NCBI RefSeq assembly: GCF_002843425.1
Contig: NZ_NKXO01000031.1
Coordinates: forward strand, 1 to 42,810
Direction of reading: 5' to 3'
Source of the DNA: Raineya orbicola
Lineage (GTDB): Bacteria; Bacteroidota; Bacteroidia; Cytophagales; Thermonemataceae
DNA length: 42,810 nucleotides
In this document: one piece after another, positions 26,499-35,896 of the stretch
Layout: each line of letters starts with the position of its first letter
How positions within the stretch are numbered: the stretch's first letter is position 1
Position numbers and translations under genes: made by a program
Notes under the pieces: model-generated
Told to the model about the DNA's origin: nothing
The model's input: the letters and a program-made list of their open reading frames with translations, nothing else
The model's database searches: none

Positions 26499-27612
26499 TT
26501 GCTAAATTATTTAGCCAACCTTCAAAAGACTTCGTATTTTCTATATTAACTTGCTCTTTGGTAAGCAGTGTAATTCGGTGAAATTTGAGCCTATCTTTGA
26601 GTATATTTTTGGGGTTATCATCGGTAGGCAAACTCCCCAACGTATAAATAAAAGCCTGCGAAAATAAGCCAAATTCTTTCTGCAAAGCATCTAATTTGTA
26701 AATAAACTCATTGAGTTTATTTTCTTTGTTTATTTTATGCGAGGTTTTACACTCCACAATGTACAGCTCATTTTTCAAAATAAACATTACATCAAAATCG
26801 TTTTCAGTTTTTTCAATGCCTTTTTTTTGCAGATATAATCCTATGGCAATTGTGTTTTCGTTTAATTGTAGTTTTTCTTTGATTCGGTAGTAAGTCCATT
26901 CTTCCAACCATTTTCCTGTAAGGTATTCGGCATCTTTGCGAGAAATTTGACCCCGATGCTGCAAGTCAATGGCTTGTAACAACTCAGATAGGTTTTCAAA
27001 ATCAGTTACGTTTATTTCTTTTATTTTTTTGTCCTCTTGAATTTTATCTCTTAATTTTTGCAAGCAGTCTATATTAGCCTGTTTGGCTTGTATAAATTCC
27101 TGATACATTGCCTTGGCTAATTCAAAGGTTTTCATAGGTACTTTCTGACTGCTCTCTTTGACTTTGATGCCATAACTTGTCAGATATTCATACAGCGTAA
27201 TTTTTTGTTGTAAGGTTTCTTTGTGGCTATTTTGCGTGAGGTTCAGAAATTCATTTTTTCTGCCTGTGAGGTAGTAAATAGTGGCATTGGTTTTCTCTCT
27301 GAAAAAGTCATATACGGCAATGCTCATCAATTTCGTACCTCCTGTAATATTGACAAGATAGCTATTTTCGCTTTGATAGCGATCTTTTAACTTTTCGGTG
27401 ATATTTTGCAAGCTAAATTCATTAACAAGAATCTTCTGAACGTTTTCTTTCGGAAGTTGGAGAGTTTCGCATATCCATTCTGAACAGCCCTTGTTTTCCA
27501 TACTTTCGGTAGTAATGAACCAATACGTACCGATTTTTTCGGAAAATTCTTTGATAAATTGAACGTTCTGGATAGTTTGGTCGCTGATAATCAGAACAGC
27601 TACGTTTTTCAT
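26491..27612 (-). CDS. card1: Card1/Can2-type CARF nuclease
   Basis: 373 residues. The N-terminal CARF domain (about 1-150) contains the ligand loop VNITGGTKLMS (87-97). The C-terminal PD-(D/E)XK nuclease (about 225-373) carries LTGKWLEEW, then NDFDVMFILKNELYIVECKT with D272/D274 and E287-x-K289. This matches the Card1/Can2 group (DUF1887-like), which is activated by cyclic tetra-adenylate and cuts single-stranded RNA and/or DNA or nicks DNA. It takes the place that csm6 has in many type III-A loci; no HEPN RNase is present. It is 58 bases downstream of csm5 and overlaps csx20 by 8 bases. Confidence 0.88.
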   Translation of the reverse strand: MKNVAVLIISDQTIQNVQFIKEFSEKIGTYWFITTESMENKGCSEWICETLQLPKENVQKILVNEFSLQNITEKLKDRYQSENSYLVNITGGTKLMSIAVYDFFREKTNATIYYLTGRKNEFLNLTQNSHKETLQQKITLYEYLTSYGIKVKESSQKVPMKTFELAKAMYQEFIQAKQANIDCLQKLRDKIQEDKKIKEINVTDFENLSELLQAIDLQHRGQISRKDAEYLTGKWLEEWTYYRIKEKLQLNENTIAIGLYLQKKGIEKTENDFDVMFILKNELYIVECKTSHKINKENKLNEFIYKLDALQKEFGLFSQAFIYTLGSLPTDDNPKNILKDRLKFHRITLLTKEQVNIENTKSFEGWLNNLANG

Positions 27613-27670
27613 AAAATTTAGGTTTTATTTAGTAGTTTTTTTCAACTCTTGCCGTTTTCTTGCCTTAAAG

Positions 27671-29080
27671 TTACTTTAACTTCTTAAAAATTACGTCCAA
27701 AATTTGATTTTTCTTTTCGTTGTATTCTATGGTAACAATTACAATTTTACCTTCCTCTAACGGACTGCTGTAACCTTTGAGGTCAAAAATAGGTTCATTA
27801 TTAGGGGCAATCATCAGTTTTACTTTGTTGGGCTTACCCGATTGCACCACTATGGCGTCAAGCATAGTACCTTTTTTGAGTTTGGTACTTGTTTTGAGAT
27901 ACTCGGCACGGATTTCTTGCTTTATTTGCTCCTTTTTTTCTTGGCTTTCGTGAATTAGCTCAAAAGGTAAGCCAATTTCAAGTGAAACAAATTGAGGAAT
28001 TTTGGCAATAGGTTTTGTATCTACTTGCACCCAACCCCAAGGTGAAAAATCATCTGCATCTACCACTTTGGTCAAAGGGAATTCATTGTGGTTTTTGATA
28101 GGTTTAGAGGCGGGGTGAAAAAATTGAAGAAATTTGCCAAAATGTTCTTTTGCCTGATAGTACACTGCCAAGCCAATTGACTGAAAAAAATAACCTTTGC
28201 CCGAACCTATTTTGAAGCAAATTTTGCCATCAGTAAGTTTTTCTTGGATATGGTAGTAAAAATTCAGCAGTTGCTCGGTTTCGGGACTTTTATGGCGGGC
28301 ATTTTCTAAAATCTCAATATCTCGTTGGTTGGCATCTTGGCTGAGTTGCACAAGAGCCTGAAATACTTTTGTAGGCTCATTTTCTTTAGAGCGAAATTCG
28401 GTTTGGAAAGTATTTTCAGGGGCGATGGCTTCTACGAATTGTGGTGTCCCTTTATCTTTTGCCTGATGAATATGAAAGCGAATAGTTTTGTAAATATGTA
28501 TAGCTTCACGGGCTAAACAGGAACTATCGGCGAAGGCTACTTGAATATTTGTATATGCTCGTTGAAGGTCTTGGGTTTTATTTTTGATTAAATCTTTGTT
28601 GTTTTTTGAAAGAACATCTAAAAGCTCTTTTAGCCACGTTTTGCCTTCGGAGTGATTTTTGAGCCAATCATACAGCAAAGCTCCTTTGCAAGCTCCTTTG
28701 AGGGAGCTACCCGGAATATATGGCTGAAAATGAGGATTTTTGATAATTTCGCTAATCAGTATTTTTCCTTTCACCGAAGGCGAGGCTTGGTGTTTGCGTA
28801 AAGTTACCTCACTCAAAGGAACTTTTAGAGTATTAGTGATGTATTGTTTGAGTTCAAAATGGCTTCGGTTGTTATCCATACCTGTGGCAATACCTGCTAC
28901 GTATAGGTCGATAAGTTCATCAAAGTTGGGTTTGGAGCGAATAATGGCTTTGATTTTTTCTTTATCAATGAAATGCACAAAGTTTTTTTCTATCACAAAA
29001 TCGCTATATGGGGAAAATTTTTCTCCCGTGCCTACCGAAACAGGGCTTAATGTTTTGAAATATAACGTATAGTTTGCCAT
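27671..29080 (-). CDS. csm5: Type III-A RAMP protein Csm5
   Basis: 469 residues, somewhat long for Csm5. N-terminal RAMP features: YTLYFKTLSPVSVGTGEKFSPYSDFVI, then YIPGSSLKGACKGALLYDWL (about 119-138). Csm5 caps the 3' end of the crRNA in the Csm complex and helps recruit maturation nucleases. Its C-terminal 60 residues (KLKKGTMLDAIVVQSGKPNKVKL is split here) form an additional beta-rich segment, which may explain the length. Position between csm4 and the card1/csx20 pair and the 18-base gap to csm4 support the call. Confidence 0.85.
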   Translation of the reverse strand: MANYTLYFKTLSPVSVGTGEKFSPYSDFVIEKNFVHFIDKEKIKAIIRSKPNFDELIDLYVAGIATGMDNNRSHFELKQYITNTLKVPLSEVTLRKHQASPSVKGKILISEIIKNPHFQPYIPGSSLKGACKGALLYDWLKNHSEGKTWLKELLDVLSKNNKDLIKNKTQDLQRAYTNIQVAFADSSCLAREAIHIYKTIRFHIHQAKDKGTPQFVEAIAPENTFQTEFRSKENEPTKVFQALVQLSQDANQRDIEILENARHKSPETEQLLNFYYHIQEKLTDGKICFKIGSGKGYFFQSIGLAVYYQAKEHFGKFLQFFHPASKPIKNHNEFPLTKVVDADDFSPWGWVQVDTKPIAKIPQFVSLEIGLPFELIHESQEKKEQIKQEIRAEYLKTSTKLKKGTMLDAIVVQSGKPNKVKLMIAPNNEPIFDLKGYSSPLEEGKIVIVTIEYNEKKNQILDVIFKKLK

Positions 29081-29098
29081 AAGCTGTAAATTTTTGCT

Positions 29099-30124
29099 TT
29101 AACTTTCGGTGAAAGCGTATTTTTCGGGCAGTGCGGCGGCGAAATTGATGCCATATCGCAATTTGTTTTCGCCAATTTCTACGATATTGCCTTGAATTTC
29201 TTGTGTTTGGATAGCTCCTTCCAAGATGCTTTGCACCACTTTGAGCCGATAATTTTCTGCCAAAAATGTACCTCCTCGCAATTTGCTCTGATACAAAAGC
29301 AGATGAGCAATTTCATTTTTTTGCGGGATAGTGAGCGAAAAATTGACTTTTTGAGAGCTTTCTTGTTGCAAAAAATTTGTGTCTGTTTCTGCTGAACTGA
29401 TATGCGTAATTTTTCCTGCTCCTGTGCTACGTTCTCCGCCGATGCCTACTTTTATGACATTCTGCCAAACCTGCTGATAAATCTCATTATCTTGTGCAGA
29501 GAGCAGATTTTTTTCTAAAAAATACCAATGCACTTGCCAATTTTTATTTCCAAGCAAAAACAAATCAGTTTGAGAGTAAAGATTGCCTGTTTCTTCGGTA
29601 GTATGCAAACGCACTTTGAGCGTATCGTCTTTGGCAAATATTCGGAGGTCGGCTAAATCTTGGGGGCTAATTTCATTGGCAAGCACTACAAATTTGCCGT
29701 CTATGATATGGCAAAGTTCTGAATTGAGCCAATCTTGTGGCATAAGGGCTTTTTGCCAAACTTTCCAAGAAAGAAATTGAATACTTTTCAGTTTTTTGTG
29801 TTGGCTTTCGCCTTTGCTATCAATCACTTCAATAAGATTAAGACTGACGGGCTTGGGCAAGAAAAAGATTTTGCTTTGATTGTTACGATTTTCAAGAAAA
29901 TAAAAAGCCGAAGAAAATTGTATTTGCTTGTTACGAAAAAGTTCTATAAAATGAGGAACTTTTTCGGGATATAGATAGGCTAATTGGTACAAAAATGCCC
30001 CGAAAAGCACATCAGAATGTATGTAAATAGCTGTATCGGTAAGTGTGGTACTTCTTACCTCGCTAATTTCTCCTAAATGAAAACGACTTCCAGGTGGGCA
30101 GTATAAGATTTTAACTTGCATCAC
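29099..30124 (-). CDS. csm4: Type III-A RAMP protein Csm4
   Basis: 341 residues. The N-terminus, KILYCPPGSRFHLGE, then IYIHSDVLFGAFLYQLAYLY, is the Csm4 pattern (Cas5-like RAMP), and VGIGGERSTGAGKITHI at about 228-244 is the glycine-rich loop that contacts the crRNA 5' tag. Csm4 pairs with Cas10 at the base of the complex. It lies between csm3 (20-base gap) and csm5 (18-base gap). Confidence 0.87.
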   Translation of the reverse strand: MMQVKILYCPPGSRFHLGEISEVRSTTLTDTAIYIHSDVLFGAFLYQLAYLYPEKVPHFIELFRNKQIQFSSAFYFLENRNNQSKIFFLPKPVSLNLIEVIDSKGESQHKKLKSIQFLSWKVWQKALMPQDWLNSELCHIIDGKFVVLANEISPQDLADLRIFAKDDTLKVRLHTTEETGNLYSQTDLFLLGNKNWQVHWYFLEKNLLSAQDNEIYQQVWQNVIKVGIGGERSTGAGKITHISSAETDTNFLQQESSQKVNFSLTIPQKNEIAHLLLYQSKLRGGTFLAENYRLKVVQSILEGAIQTQEIQGNIVEIGENKLRYGINFAAALPEKYAFTES

Positions 30125-30144
30125 GAGTTTTGATTTTCAAGTTT

Positions 30145-30792
30145 TCAGTTTTCTGGAAATTTTCGGTTGCTTTCTTCATCAAATTCCATTTTCACTTTGC
30201 CGTAACCACGTGTGCCGCTGCCGCCGAGGTAGTCGTTGTTGAGCAGTTCTACGCCTTCTTTGAGCTTTGCAAGAATTTCTTTGGCTTCGCTATCGTTATA
30301 TTTATCCAAGACAATTTCAAAATGAAAAACTGCTCCTGCGGGTACGCGTTCTATGGTTCGGGGGTGTTGAGCTGTACCATTTTTGCGGTTTATGGTATTT
30401 TCGGTTTTAATTTCGGTAAAATCAGTTTCTAATTTGACTGCATTTTTAGGAAAAGCCACCTTGAATGCCTCTTCATCAAGGTAAGCATCACGAAAAATAA
30501 GCCTTGTGATTTCTTGGGGTTTTTCTTTAGTTTCTACACCTCCGAACATTTTACGTAAAATAATGCTATCTTCCTTTACATCATTGGAATCTTCTTTTTT
30601 TGCCAAAAGGCTTCTAATTTTGCCTTTGAGCGAGCTACCCGGAATGTAAGGCACACCTTTGGGCGTTTTGATAACAGGTAAATCCAAACCGCCAATATCC
30701 AAAGAAGTTTTAGCACCGCCAATGTGTAAGCCTGTCAGTAGGGTGATAGTGCCTTTCAAGACGATTTTTTCTTGCAGAATCATTTTTTCCAT
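30145..30792 (-). CDS. csm3: Type III-A RAMP backbone and target-RNA nuclease Csm3
   Basis: 215 residues. Csm3 forms the filament backbone and cuts target RNA every six bases. The catalytic Asp is kept as D37 in GGLDLPVI, next to PYIPGSSLKGKIRSLL. The C-terminal G-rich loop is GGSGTRGYGKV. Either M1 (30792) or M4 (30783) could be the start. Because D37 is present, the complex should still slice RNA although Cas10 lacks its HD domain. It is 15 bases after csm2. Confidence 0.92.
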   Translation of the reverse strand: MEKMILQEKIVLKGTITLLTGLHIGGAKTSLDIGGLDLPVIKTPKGVPYIPGSSLKGKIRSLLAKKEDSNDVKEDSIILRKMFGGVETKEKPQEITRLIFRDAYLDEEAFKVAFPKNAVKLETDFTEIKTENTINRKNGTAQHPRTIERVPAGAVFHFEIVLDKYNDSEAKEILAKLKEGVELLNNDYLGGSGTRGYGKVKMEFDEESNRKFPEN

Positions 30793-30807
30793 AGATTTAT
30801 ATTTTTT

Positions 30808-31251
30808 CTACTTTGAGCTGTAAAATTTATGATACGCCACCACTGCTTCCATAAAATCCTTGAAATTTTCTAGTTTTTCTTTGCTATCTACTTCCCTGAT
30901 AAGGGCATCAACAAAGGCTACGAATTCTTTACCCTCACCTTTATCCAATCTTCCTGCAATGTAGGCTAAATTGGGGCGTAGGAGTTTCAGGTCTAATACT
31001 TCGTTTGCCTTTTTAATTTCTTGGTAGATATTTCGCAATTGATGAGCCGTAATGCTTTGGCTATAATTTTTAACAAACTCTTCTGTTTTGTTAAAGACTT
31101 CATCAATTTTGGAGCTTTTCTGAAAGTTGAGCAGTTCGTTTTTCAACTCACCGAAGTGTTCTAATCCCTTTTCGGCAAGTTCGGCAAAGGTTTTATTTTT
31201 TTTACCTTGTTCTTGCCCTTTGTTTTGATTTGGATTTTTACTTCCGTGCAT
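30808..31251 (-). CDS. csm2: Type III-A small subunit Csm2
   Basis: 147 residues, mostly alpha-helical, with a disordered Asn/Lys-rich N-terminus (MHGSKNPNQNKGQEQGKK). The core VKNYSQSITAHQLRNIYQEI, then LLRPNLAYIAGR and ENFKDFMEAVVAYHKFY, is the Csm2 pattern. Csm2 binds the target RNA along the belly of the complex. Genes on both sides (cas10, csm3) are within 16 bases. Confidence 0.88.
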   Translation of the reverse strand: MHGSKNPNQNKGQEQGKKNKTFAELAEKGLEHFGELKNELLNFQKSSKIDEVFNKTEEFVKNYSQSITAHQLRNIYQEIKKANEVLDLKLLRPNLAYIAGRLDKGEGKEFVAFVDALIREVDSKEKLENFKDFMEAVVAYHKFYSSK

Positions 31252-31263
31252 AATTTTTTATGT

Positions 31264-32679
31264 TTAGTTTTCCGTATTTGCCGATTTTGTGAGCAGTTCA
31301 GCCCAACGAGCCGCTACTACATACAAAGCGGGGTTAGGGGCGTTGGGCTTTTTTAGGAAATGCGTTAAAAGAGCATTTTTGTAGTTTTCAAACAATTGTT
31401 CTAAATAAGAGCGAGCAGGTGTATCTTTATCTATGTTTCGCAAATAGTACTTTAAGCGATGTACGCGTGGGAAATTGATTTTACCTGCTTTCTGTTCTTG
31501 AAGGCTGGTAAAACCTAATTCTGATGACTGCAAGCGGTGGAGTATGTTACGGGATAGCTCTTTAGCTTCTACAAACTTTTTTAGTTCGCAGGCGATTTTA
31601 TAGGCTTGCTCAAATTCATTCCATCGGAGTACTTCTCCAAAGATGCAAATAGCATTTTTGCCGTTGCTTTTGGCAGTTTTGAGGGCATTTTCAGCCTCTT
31701 CTGCCATACGAACCATAGGAAATCGGGGGGAAACTATCACCACGCCTGCCGAAAGCGTATTGGGCAGATTTTTGTTTTTGGCAAAGTTTTGAAAATTATT
31801 CTGTATCAGGCGAGCAATTTCTAAAATTTTGTCCCAAGCCCCTACTAAAAAGCAATCATCGCCTCCTGAAAAGACAGGGTAAATGTAATGCTCTTGAATA
31901 TGGGTTTTTAGGAGGTTGTAAATTTCTTTTTCAAAGAAACTTGTTAAGTTTTGGGAATTCAGTTTGTAGTCGTTTTCTTCTTTATCTCTGAAAAGTGAGC
32001 CTAAATTATCCACATCCATAGCAAGGGCGGCAAGTTTTTTATCGCCTGTGGCTTTTTGAGCAATTTCATCAAATTCTACAATACCTCTCTTTCCAATAGG
32101 CATTTTATTGAGAATTTTTCCTTCAAATTGCAAGGCATCTTTTTCCCGAAGTTCAAAAGTAAAACCTGCCTTGCTAAAAGGGTTATTTTTTTGAAATTCG
32201 CTTTTAATTACATACCCGTTACTTCTGACTAAATATTGGGTAAATTCTTCCCATTTTTCGCTTTTTATAGGGGAATAGTCATATGCTTCGCAGTACAGAG
32301 GTTTTTGAAATTTTGTAGTATTTGCTTTTTGGGCAATTTGTTTCATATCCTCCTTAAATTCGCCCTTACTTTCTATAAAGGCAAAGGCAGGAAAGATGTT
32401 TTCTTGCAAAAATTCTTTTTGAAAGTTTTGGATAGCTTCGCCGAGTTTTTCTTTTTCTGTTTCAAAATAGGCAAAGAAATTACCCCCACCTTTATAAATG
32501 AGTTGAGGGGGAGCTACTTTTTGGGTGAAATATTCGTAGGCAATTTCTGTAAGAGCAAAAACGTAAAAAGAACGAGCTTTGAGCTGTCGGGCGGCACCAT
32601 CGCTGGGAACATCAAAAATAAACCCCTGTATGCCTGAAATATCACATTTCAAGAGAAATTTTTGAGGCATAGCATTCAA
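31264..32679 (-). CDS. cas10: Type III-A Cas10/Csm1 without HD domain
   Basis: 471 residues against about 750-850 for typical Csm1. The protein begins directly with the first palm domain (FLLKCDISGIQGFIF). The second palm has ALAMDVDNLGSLF (about 228-240) and FSGGDDCFLVG, with the cyclase motif GGDD at 272-275. A C-terminal helical domain follows. The N-terminal HD nuclease is missing and no HD fragment fits in the 86 bases before cas2. The zinc-finger cysteines between the palms are also largely gone (PLYCEAYDY). Expected role: make cyclic oligoadenylate when the Csm complex binds target RNA, thereby activating Card1. Confidence 0.92.
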   Translation of the reverse strand: MNAMPQKFLLKCDISGIQGFIFDVPSDGAARQLKARSFYVFALTEIAYEYFTQKVAPPQLIYKGGGNFFAYFETEKEKLGEAIQNFQKEFLQENIFPAFAFIESKGEFKEDMKQIAQKANTTKFQKPLYCEAYDYSPIKSEKWEEFTQYLVRSNGYVIKSEFQKNNPFSKAGFTFELREKDALQFEGKILNKMPIGKRGIVEFDEIAQKATGDKKLAALAMDVDNLGSLFRDKEENDYKLNSQNLTSFFEKEIYNLLKTHIQEHYIYPVFSGGDDCFLVGAWDKILEIARLIQNNFQNFAKNKNLPNTLSAGVVIVSPRFPMVRMAEEAENALKTAKSNGKNAICIFGEVLRWNEFEQAYKIACELKKFVEAKELSRNILHRLQSSELGFTSLQEQKAGKINFPRVHRLKYYLRNIDKDTPARSYLEQLFENYKNALLTHFLKKPNAPNPALYVVAARWAELLTKSANTEN

Positions 32680-32765
32680 TTTTAAGCAAAGCTATCAGAA
32701 TTTATGAAAACTCCAAAAGATTATGAGAAAATTTTCGCTGAAATTTGATTAAACATAATGAGAAT

Positions 32766-33029
32766 TTACAAAAAATTATCGGTGCTGTTTTTTTCTTTAC
32801 CGATAATTTCTTTATCCAACCACTTTTGGTCGCGACTTTTGAAAATAATCAGACTATCGGTATCGGTGTCCATAATTCGAGAAGCCCTGCCGAGCAGTTC
32901 ATTGAGTTTTACTTCGCTAATTTCTCCCTCAAAAACCGAATTTTGTATCCAATGCAGATACTGCCTGCAAAGTTTGAGCATCTTGCCTACCCTTTGCTCA
33001 CCACAATCATATACCAAAATAACGTACAT
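32766..33029 (-). CDS. cas2: CRISPR adaptation protein Cas2
   Basis: 87 residues, normal length. The N-terminus MYVILVYDCGEQRVGKMLKL gives the conserved first-strand Asp (D8), and HWIQNSVFEGEIS is the typical middle motif. Cas2 forms the dimer that bridges two Cas1 dimers during spacer integration. It lies 52 bases after cas1 and 86 bases before cas10 on the same strand. Confidence 0.93.
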   Translation of the reverse strand: MYVILVYDCGEQRVGKMLKLCRQYLHWIQNSVFEGEISEVKLNELLGRASRIMDTDTDSLIIFKSRDQKWLDKEIIGKEKNSTDNFL

Positions 33030-33081
33030 AGGTGTTTCTTTTGCTAACTTTTCAACCCTTCAAGGGATAATGTTTTTTATT

Positions 33082-34092
33082 CTACCACCAAATTTTGAAA
33101 GGTTTATACACTTCCATTTCCAAAATGTGCTTAATGAGTTTGTAACACTCCAAACGCACCAGATATTTATAGCTTACGTGTTTATTGAGTGTTCGGTGCT
33201 GTATAGTTTCTTTGAGTTTTTCGTCCCAAGCCTTCACAAAAGTTTTCTTGCCTGTTTCTTTCAAAACACAATAATTTAGATTTTTGTCAAAATCTTTCTG
33301 TTGAATTTGTTTTTTGTTCAAAAGCGAAAAAATCAGCCTATCTACGAGAATAGGCTTGAATACTTCGGCTAAATCCAGAGCTAAAGAGTATCGTCTTTCA
33401 CCCGGTTCGTGCAAAAAGCTAATCGTTGGGTTGAGTTGGGTATGGTAAATTTGGTCGAGGCAAAGCGTGTAACACATCATATTGCCGAAGGAAATCAAGG
33501 CATTGATTTCGTTTTGTGGGGGTTGTTTGGAACGCCCTTCCATAATGAAATCGTTGATAATAGTATCAAAAGCACTATAATACACCTGACGGATATTTCC
33601 TTCCAGAGCCATCATTTGTGGGATATTTAACGAAGCGTTATATTCTAAATCATCAGCCCATTGCTGAATTTGAGCAATTTGAACAGAACAGTCTTTCTGC
33701 CGAGCTTGATAATAATGCAAATTTTTTAAGATATTGCTGATAGCTCCCTCTAAAATTTTGCGAGCTATGAGCAACCTTTTTTCAGTAATCAAGTAGTTTT
33801 GAGTTTGAGCAATCTGCACCTTGCCTGAAAACAAATATTCTTTGGCTACAAATGAACCTGTGTAATGCTCGTAATAGTCAAAGAAATGGACATTAATGTT
33901 ATTTTTACCCAAAAAATTGAGCAAGGCACTATTTACTTCCAAACTTCCAAAAGCATAGAGATTATCTACGTCTTCAATGGGTAAGTATTTGGGTTGGGCT
34001 TCGTTACCCTCTTCGTCTATGGGTGTAAATTTGAGCGTATTATCTTTTCGGCTCAATCTGCCCGCATTGAATAAATAGTAAGTTTTTTTCAT
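33082..34092 (-). CDS. cas1: CRISPR integrase Cas1 (type I-B-like)
   Basis: The start is set at 34092 ([13 protein letters not shown]); the longer in-frame start at 34161 adds residues with no homology and runs to within 11 bases of cas6. 336 residues. Metal-binding residues are E164 (MALEGN), H228 (FLHEPGERR) and D240/E243 ([11 protein letters not shown]). The sequence style matches I-B/Hmari-type Cas1. Together with Cas2 it should serve the whole locus; no cas4, a frequent I-B partner, is seen in the window. Confidence 0.95.
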   Translation of the reverse strand: MKKTYYLFNAGRLSRKDNTLKFTPIDEEGNEAQPKYLPIEDVDNLYAFGSLEVNSALLNFLGKNNINVHFFDYYEHYTGSFVAKEYLFSGKVQIAQTQNYLITEKRLLIARKILEGAISNILKNLHYYQARQKDCSVQIAQIQQWADDLEYNASLNIPQMMALEGNIRQVYYSAFDTIINDFIMEGRSKQPPQNEINALISFGNMMCYTLCLDQIYHTQLNPTISFLHEPGERRYSLALDLAEVFKPILVDRLIFSLLNKKQIQQKDFDKNLNYCVLKETGKKTFVKAWDEKLKETIQHRTLNKHVSYKYLVRLECYKLIKHILEMEVYKPFKIWW

Positions 34093-34172
34093 AGTAGCAA
34101 GGAAAAATCTTACTATAAAAACTTGCAAAATTAAGACCAAATCGTTAGTTTGGTATTGCAAAATCTGAATAT
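34093..34172. promoter_or_regulatory. Divergent control region between cas1 and cas6
   Basis: 80 bases that must hold the promoters for both cas operons. Visible: a direct repeat ttgcaaaat at 34123-34131 and 34156-34164, an inverted repeat accaaa/tttggt at 34136-34154, and a minus-strand -7-like box TAATTTTG at 34133-34126, about 27 bases after which the cas1 start codon lies. These could be operators for the WYL regulator in the cas6 operon. Confidence 0.45.
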
Positions 34173-34970
34173 ATGCGTTTTAAGTTGATACTTGCCGTAA
34201 ATACTCACCGAAATCCTATTCTGCCTTTCAATTACCAATACGAGCTTTCCAGTTGGATTTACAAAATCATCAGCAGAGCCGATGAGGAATATGCTTATTT
34301 TTTACATCAGAATGGCTACGAGAGCAATCAAAAGAGTTTTAAGTTTTTTTGTTTTTCTAATTTGCTCATTCCGAAGTATAAAATAGTAAAAGATATGGGT
34401 TTTCTGTTGCAAAGTCATCAGATAGCTTTGTACATTAGCTTTTATGTAGATAAAGCCGCTGAGAAATTTGTGGCAGGTTTGTTTCAAAACCAACGAGGTA
34501 GTATCGGAATACAAGAGACACAAATAGATTTCCGTGTTGAGCGGGTAGAAACTGCTCCTATACGTCTGAGCAAAGAAATCGTACATTTGCAAACAATTTC
34601 TCCTTTGGTGGTTGCTCAAAAAGATAAGCAAGACAAGAAAAAATATTTAAGCCCTTTGGATAGTGGTTTCAAGGAGTTATTCATCAATAATTTGTTGGAA
34701 AAGTACAAAGCCAGCGGAAAAGAGTTATCCCCTGCGTGGCAGAATTATCCTTTTAGTTTAGAAGTTGAGGAAAAGAGCATCAGAAGCAAACTGATTACCA
34801 TAAAACAAAATACTTCTAATCCTATTCAAGTGAAAGGTTATTTATTTGATTTCATACTACAAGCCCCCAAAGAGTTATTGGAAGTAGGTCTTGCGGCAGG
34901 TTTTGGCAATGAGAACGCCCAAGGGTTTGGAATGTGTGATGTACTTGAAAATTTGAACTCAAAAAACTAA
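34173..34970 (+). CDS. cas6: CRISPR pre-crRNA endoribonuclease Cas6
   Basis: 265 residues. N-terminal ferredoxin-like fold ([15 protein letters not shown]), with YFLHQNGY providing the likely catalytic His (H45), and the C-terminal glycine-rich loop [16 protein letters not shown] that defines Cas6. It should cut the array transcript within each repeat, leaving the AUUGAAAU tag on both type I and type III crRNAs, as there is only one cas6. It begins the plus-strand operon, 2 bases before the WYL regulator. Confidence 0.92.
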   Translation: MRFKLILAVNTHRNPILPFNYQYELSSWIYKIISRADEEYAYFLHQNGYESNQKSFKFFCFSNLLIPKYKIVKDMGFLLQSHQIALYISFYVDKAAEKFVAGLFQNQRGSIGIQETQIDFRVERVETAPIRLSKEIVHLQTISPLVVAQKDKQDKKKYLSPLDSGFKELFINNLLEKYKASGKELSPAWQNYPFSLEVEEKSIRSKLITIKQNTSNPIQVKGYLFDFILQAPKELLEVGLAAGFGNENAQGFGMCDVLENLNSKN

Positions 34971-34972
34971 AT

Positions 34973-35872
34973 ATGCCTAAATACAAAGAGGAAAACAAAG
35001 TTGTAAGTATTTTTAGAGTGTTGCGGTACATTTTAGAAGATGCACAAGCCTATACGATTGAACAGCTAAGCCAAAAAACAGAAATCAATGCTCGTACCAT
35101 TCGCAGATACTTAGACGAAGATTTACCCAACTTGGGTTTCCCAATTGAAAAAGAGGAGAAAACGAAACGCTACAAGCTAATTTCTAAACGCGTGCCTATT
35201 TCGCTTACTTATGGTTTTTCTATGGAAGAAACGCTATTGCTCAAAGATTTGCTTGTTACCTTGCCTACTTCGCCCCTGAAACAAAGTATTTTGAGCAAGA
35301 TTTTCTACGAGTCGGAACTAAAAAATATAGCTGAAAACTTTTTTCAGAATGTCAGAGAAGGAATAATACAGAAGCTATCGTTAGCCATTGAGCAAAAGAA
35401 GCGAGCCATTCTAAAAAAGTACCATTCTATTGCAAGTCAGAGCGTAAAAGATAGGCTTGTAGAACCCATATGTTTTACGCACAATTTCACTCAAATACGG
35501 GCTTATGAGCTTGAAAAGCAAGAAGTTAGAAATTTTAGTATTCAAAGAATTGATGCAGTAGAAATAATCGACCAACCTCGTAGCTATCAAGGTGAATTGT
35601 ATCCTACTGATGCCTTTGGTTTTAGCGATAAAGAGGAATTATTTATAGTTTTAGAGCTATCGGAAAAGGCTTATTTACTCTTGCGTGAGGAGTTTCCGCT
35701 AACAGAGCCCGCCCTGAAAAAAGAACAAAACACCTATTTTTTCAGAGGCTTTGTAAGAAGCTATAAAGGTATCGGAAGGTTTATACTTAGCCTGCCCGGT
35801 GAGATAAAAGTAGTTGAAGATGAAGGACTGAAAAACTTTTTACAAAACGAAATAAAAAAATTTAAGTTTTGA
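34973..35872 (+). CDS. WYL-domain regulator embedded in the cas operon
   Basis: 299 residues. A winged helix at the N-terminus (YTIEQLSQKTEINARTIRRY, about 23-42) is followed by a WYL-like domain at about 155-215 (VEPICFTHNFTQIRAYELEK, then FSIQRIDAVEI) and a C-terminal WCX-like region. It is set tightly between cas6 (2-base gap) and cas3 (24 bases), so it very likely controls this locus. Whether it represses or activates cannot be told. It differs from the WYL regulator at 21086. Confidence 0.85.
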   Translation: MPKYKEENKVVSIFRVLRYILEDAQAYTIEQLSQKTEINARTIRRYLDEDLPNLGFPIEKEEKTKRYKLISKRVPISLTYGFSMEETLLLKDLLVTLPTSPLKQSILSKIFYESELKNIAENFFQNVREGIIQKLSLAIEQKKRAILKKYHSIASQSVKDRLVEPICFTHNFTQIRAYELEKQEVRNFSIQRIDAVEIIDQPRSYQGELYPTDAFGFSDKEELFIVLELSEKAYLLLREEFPLTEPALKKEQNTYFFRGFVRSYKGIGRFILSLPGEIKVVEDEGLKNFLQNEIKKFKF

Positions 35873-35896
35873 CAAAATTTGGAAAAATTGAAACTT

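Noticed and set aside
32758-33279. A 173-residue open frame on the plus strand
   Set aside because: Antisense to cas2 and the cas1 3' end, both clearly identified.
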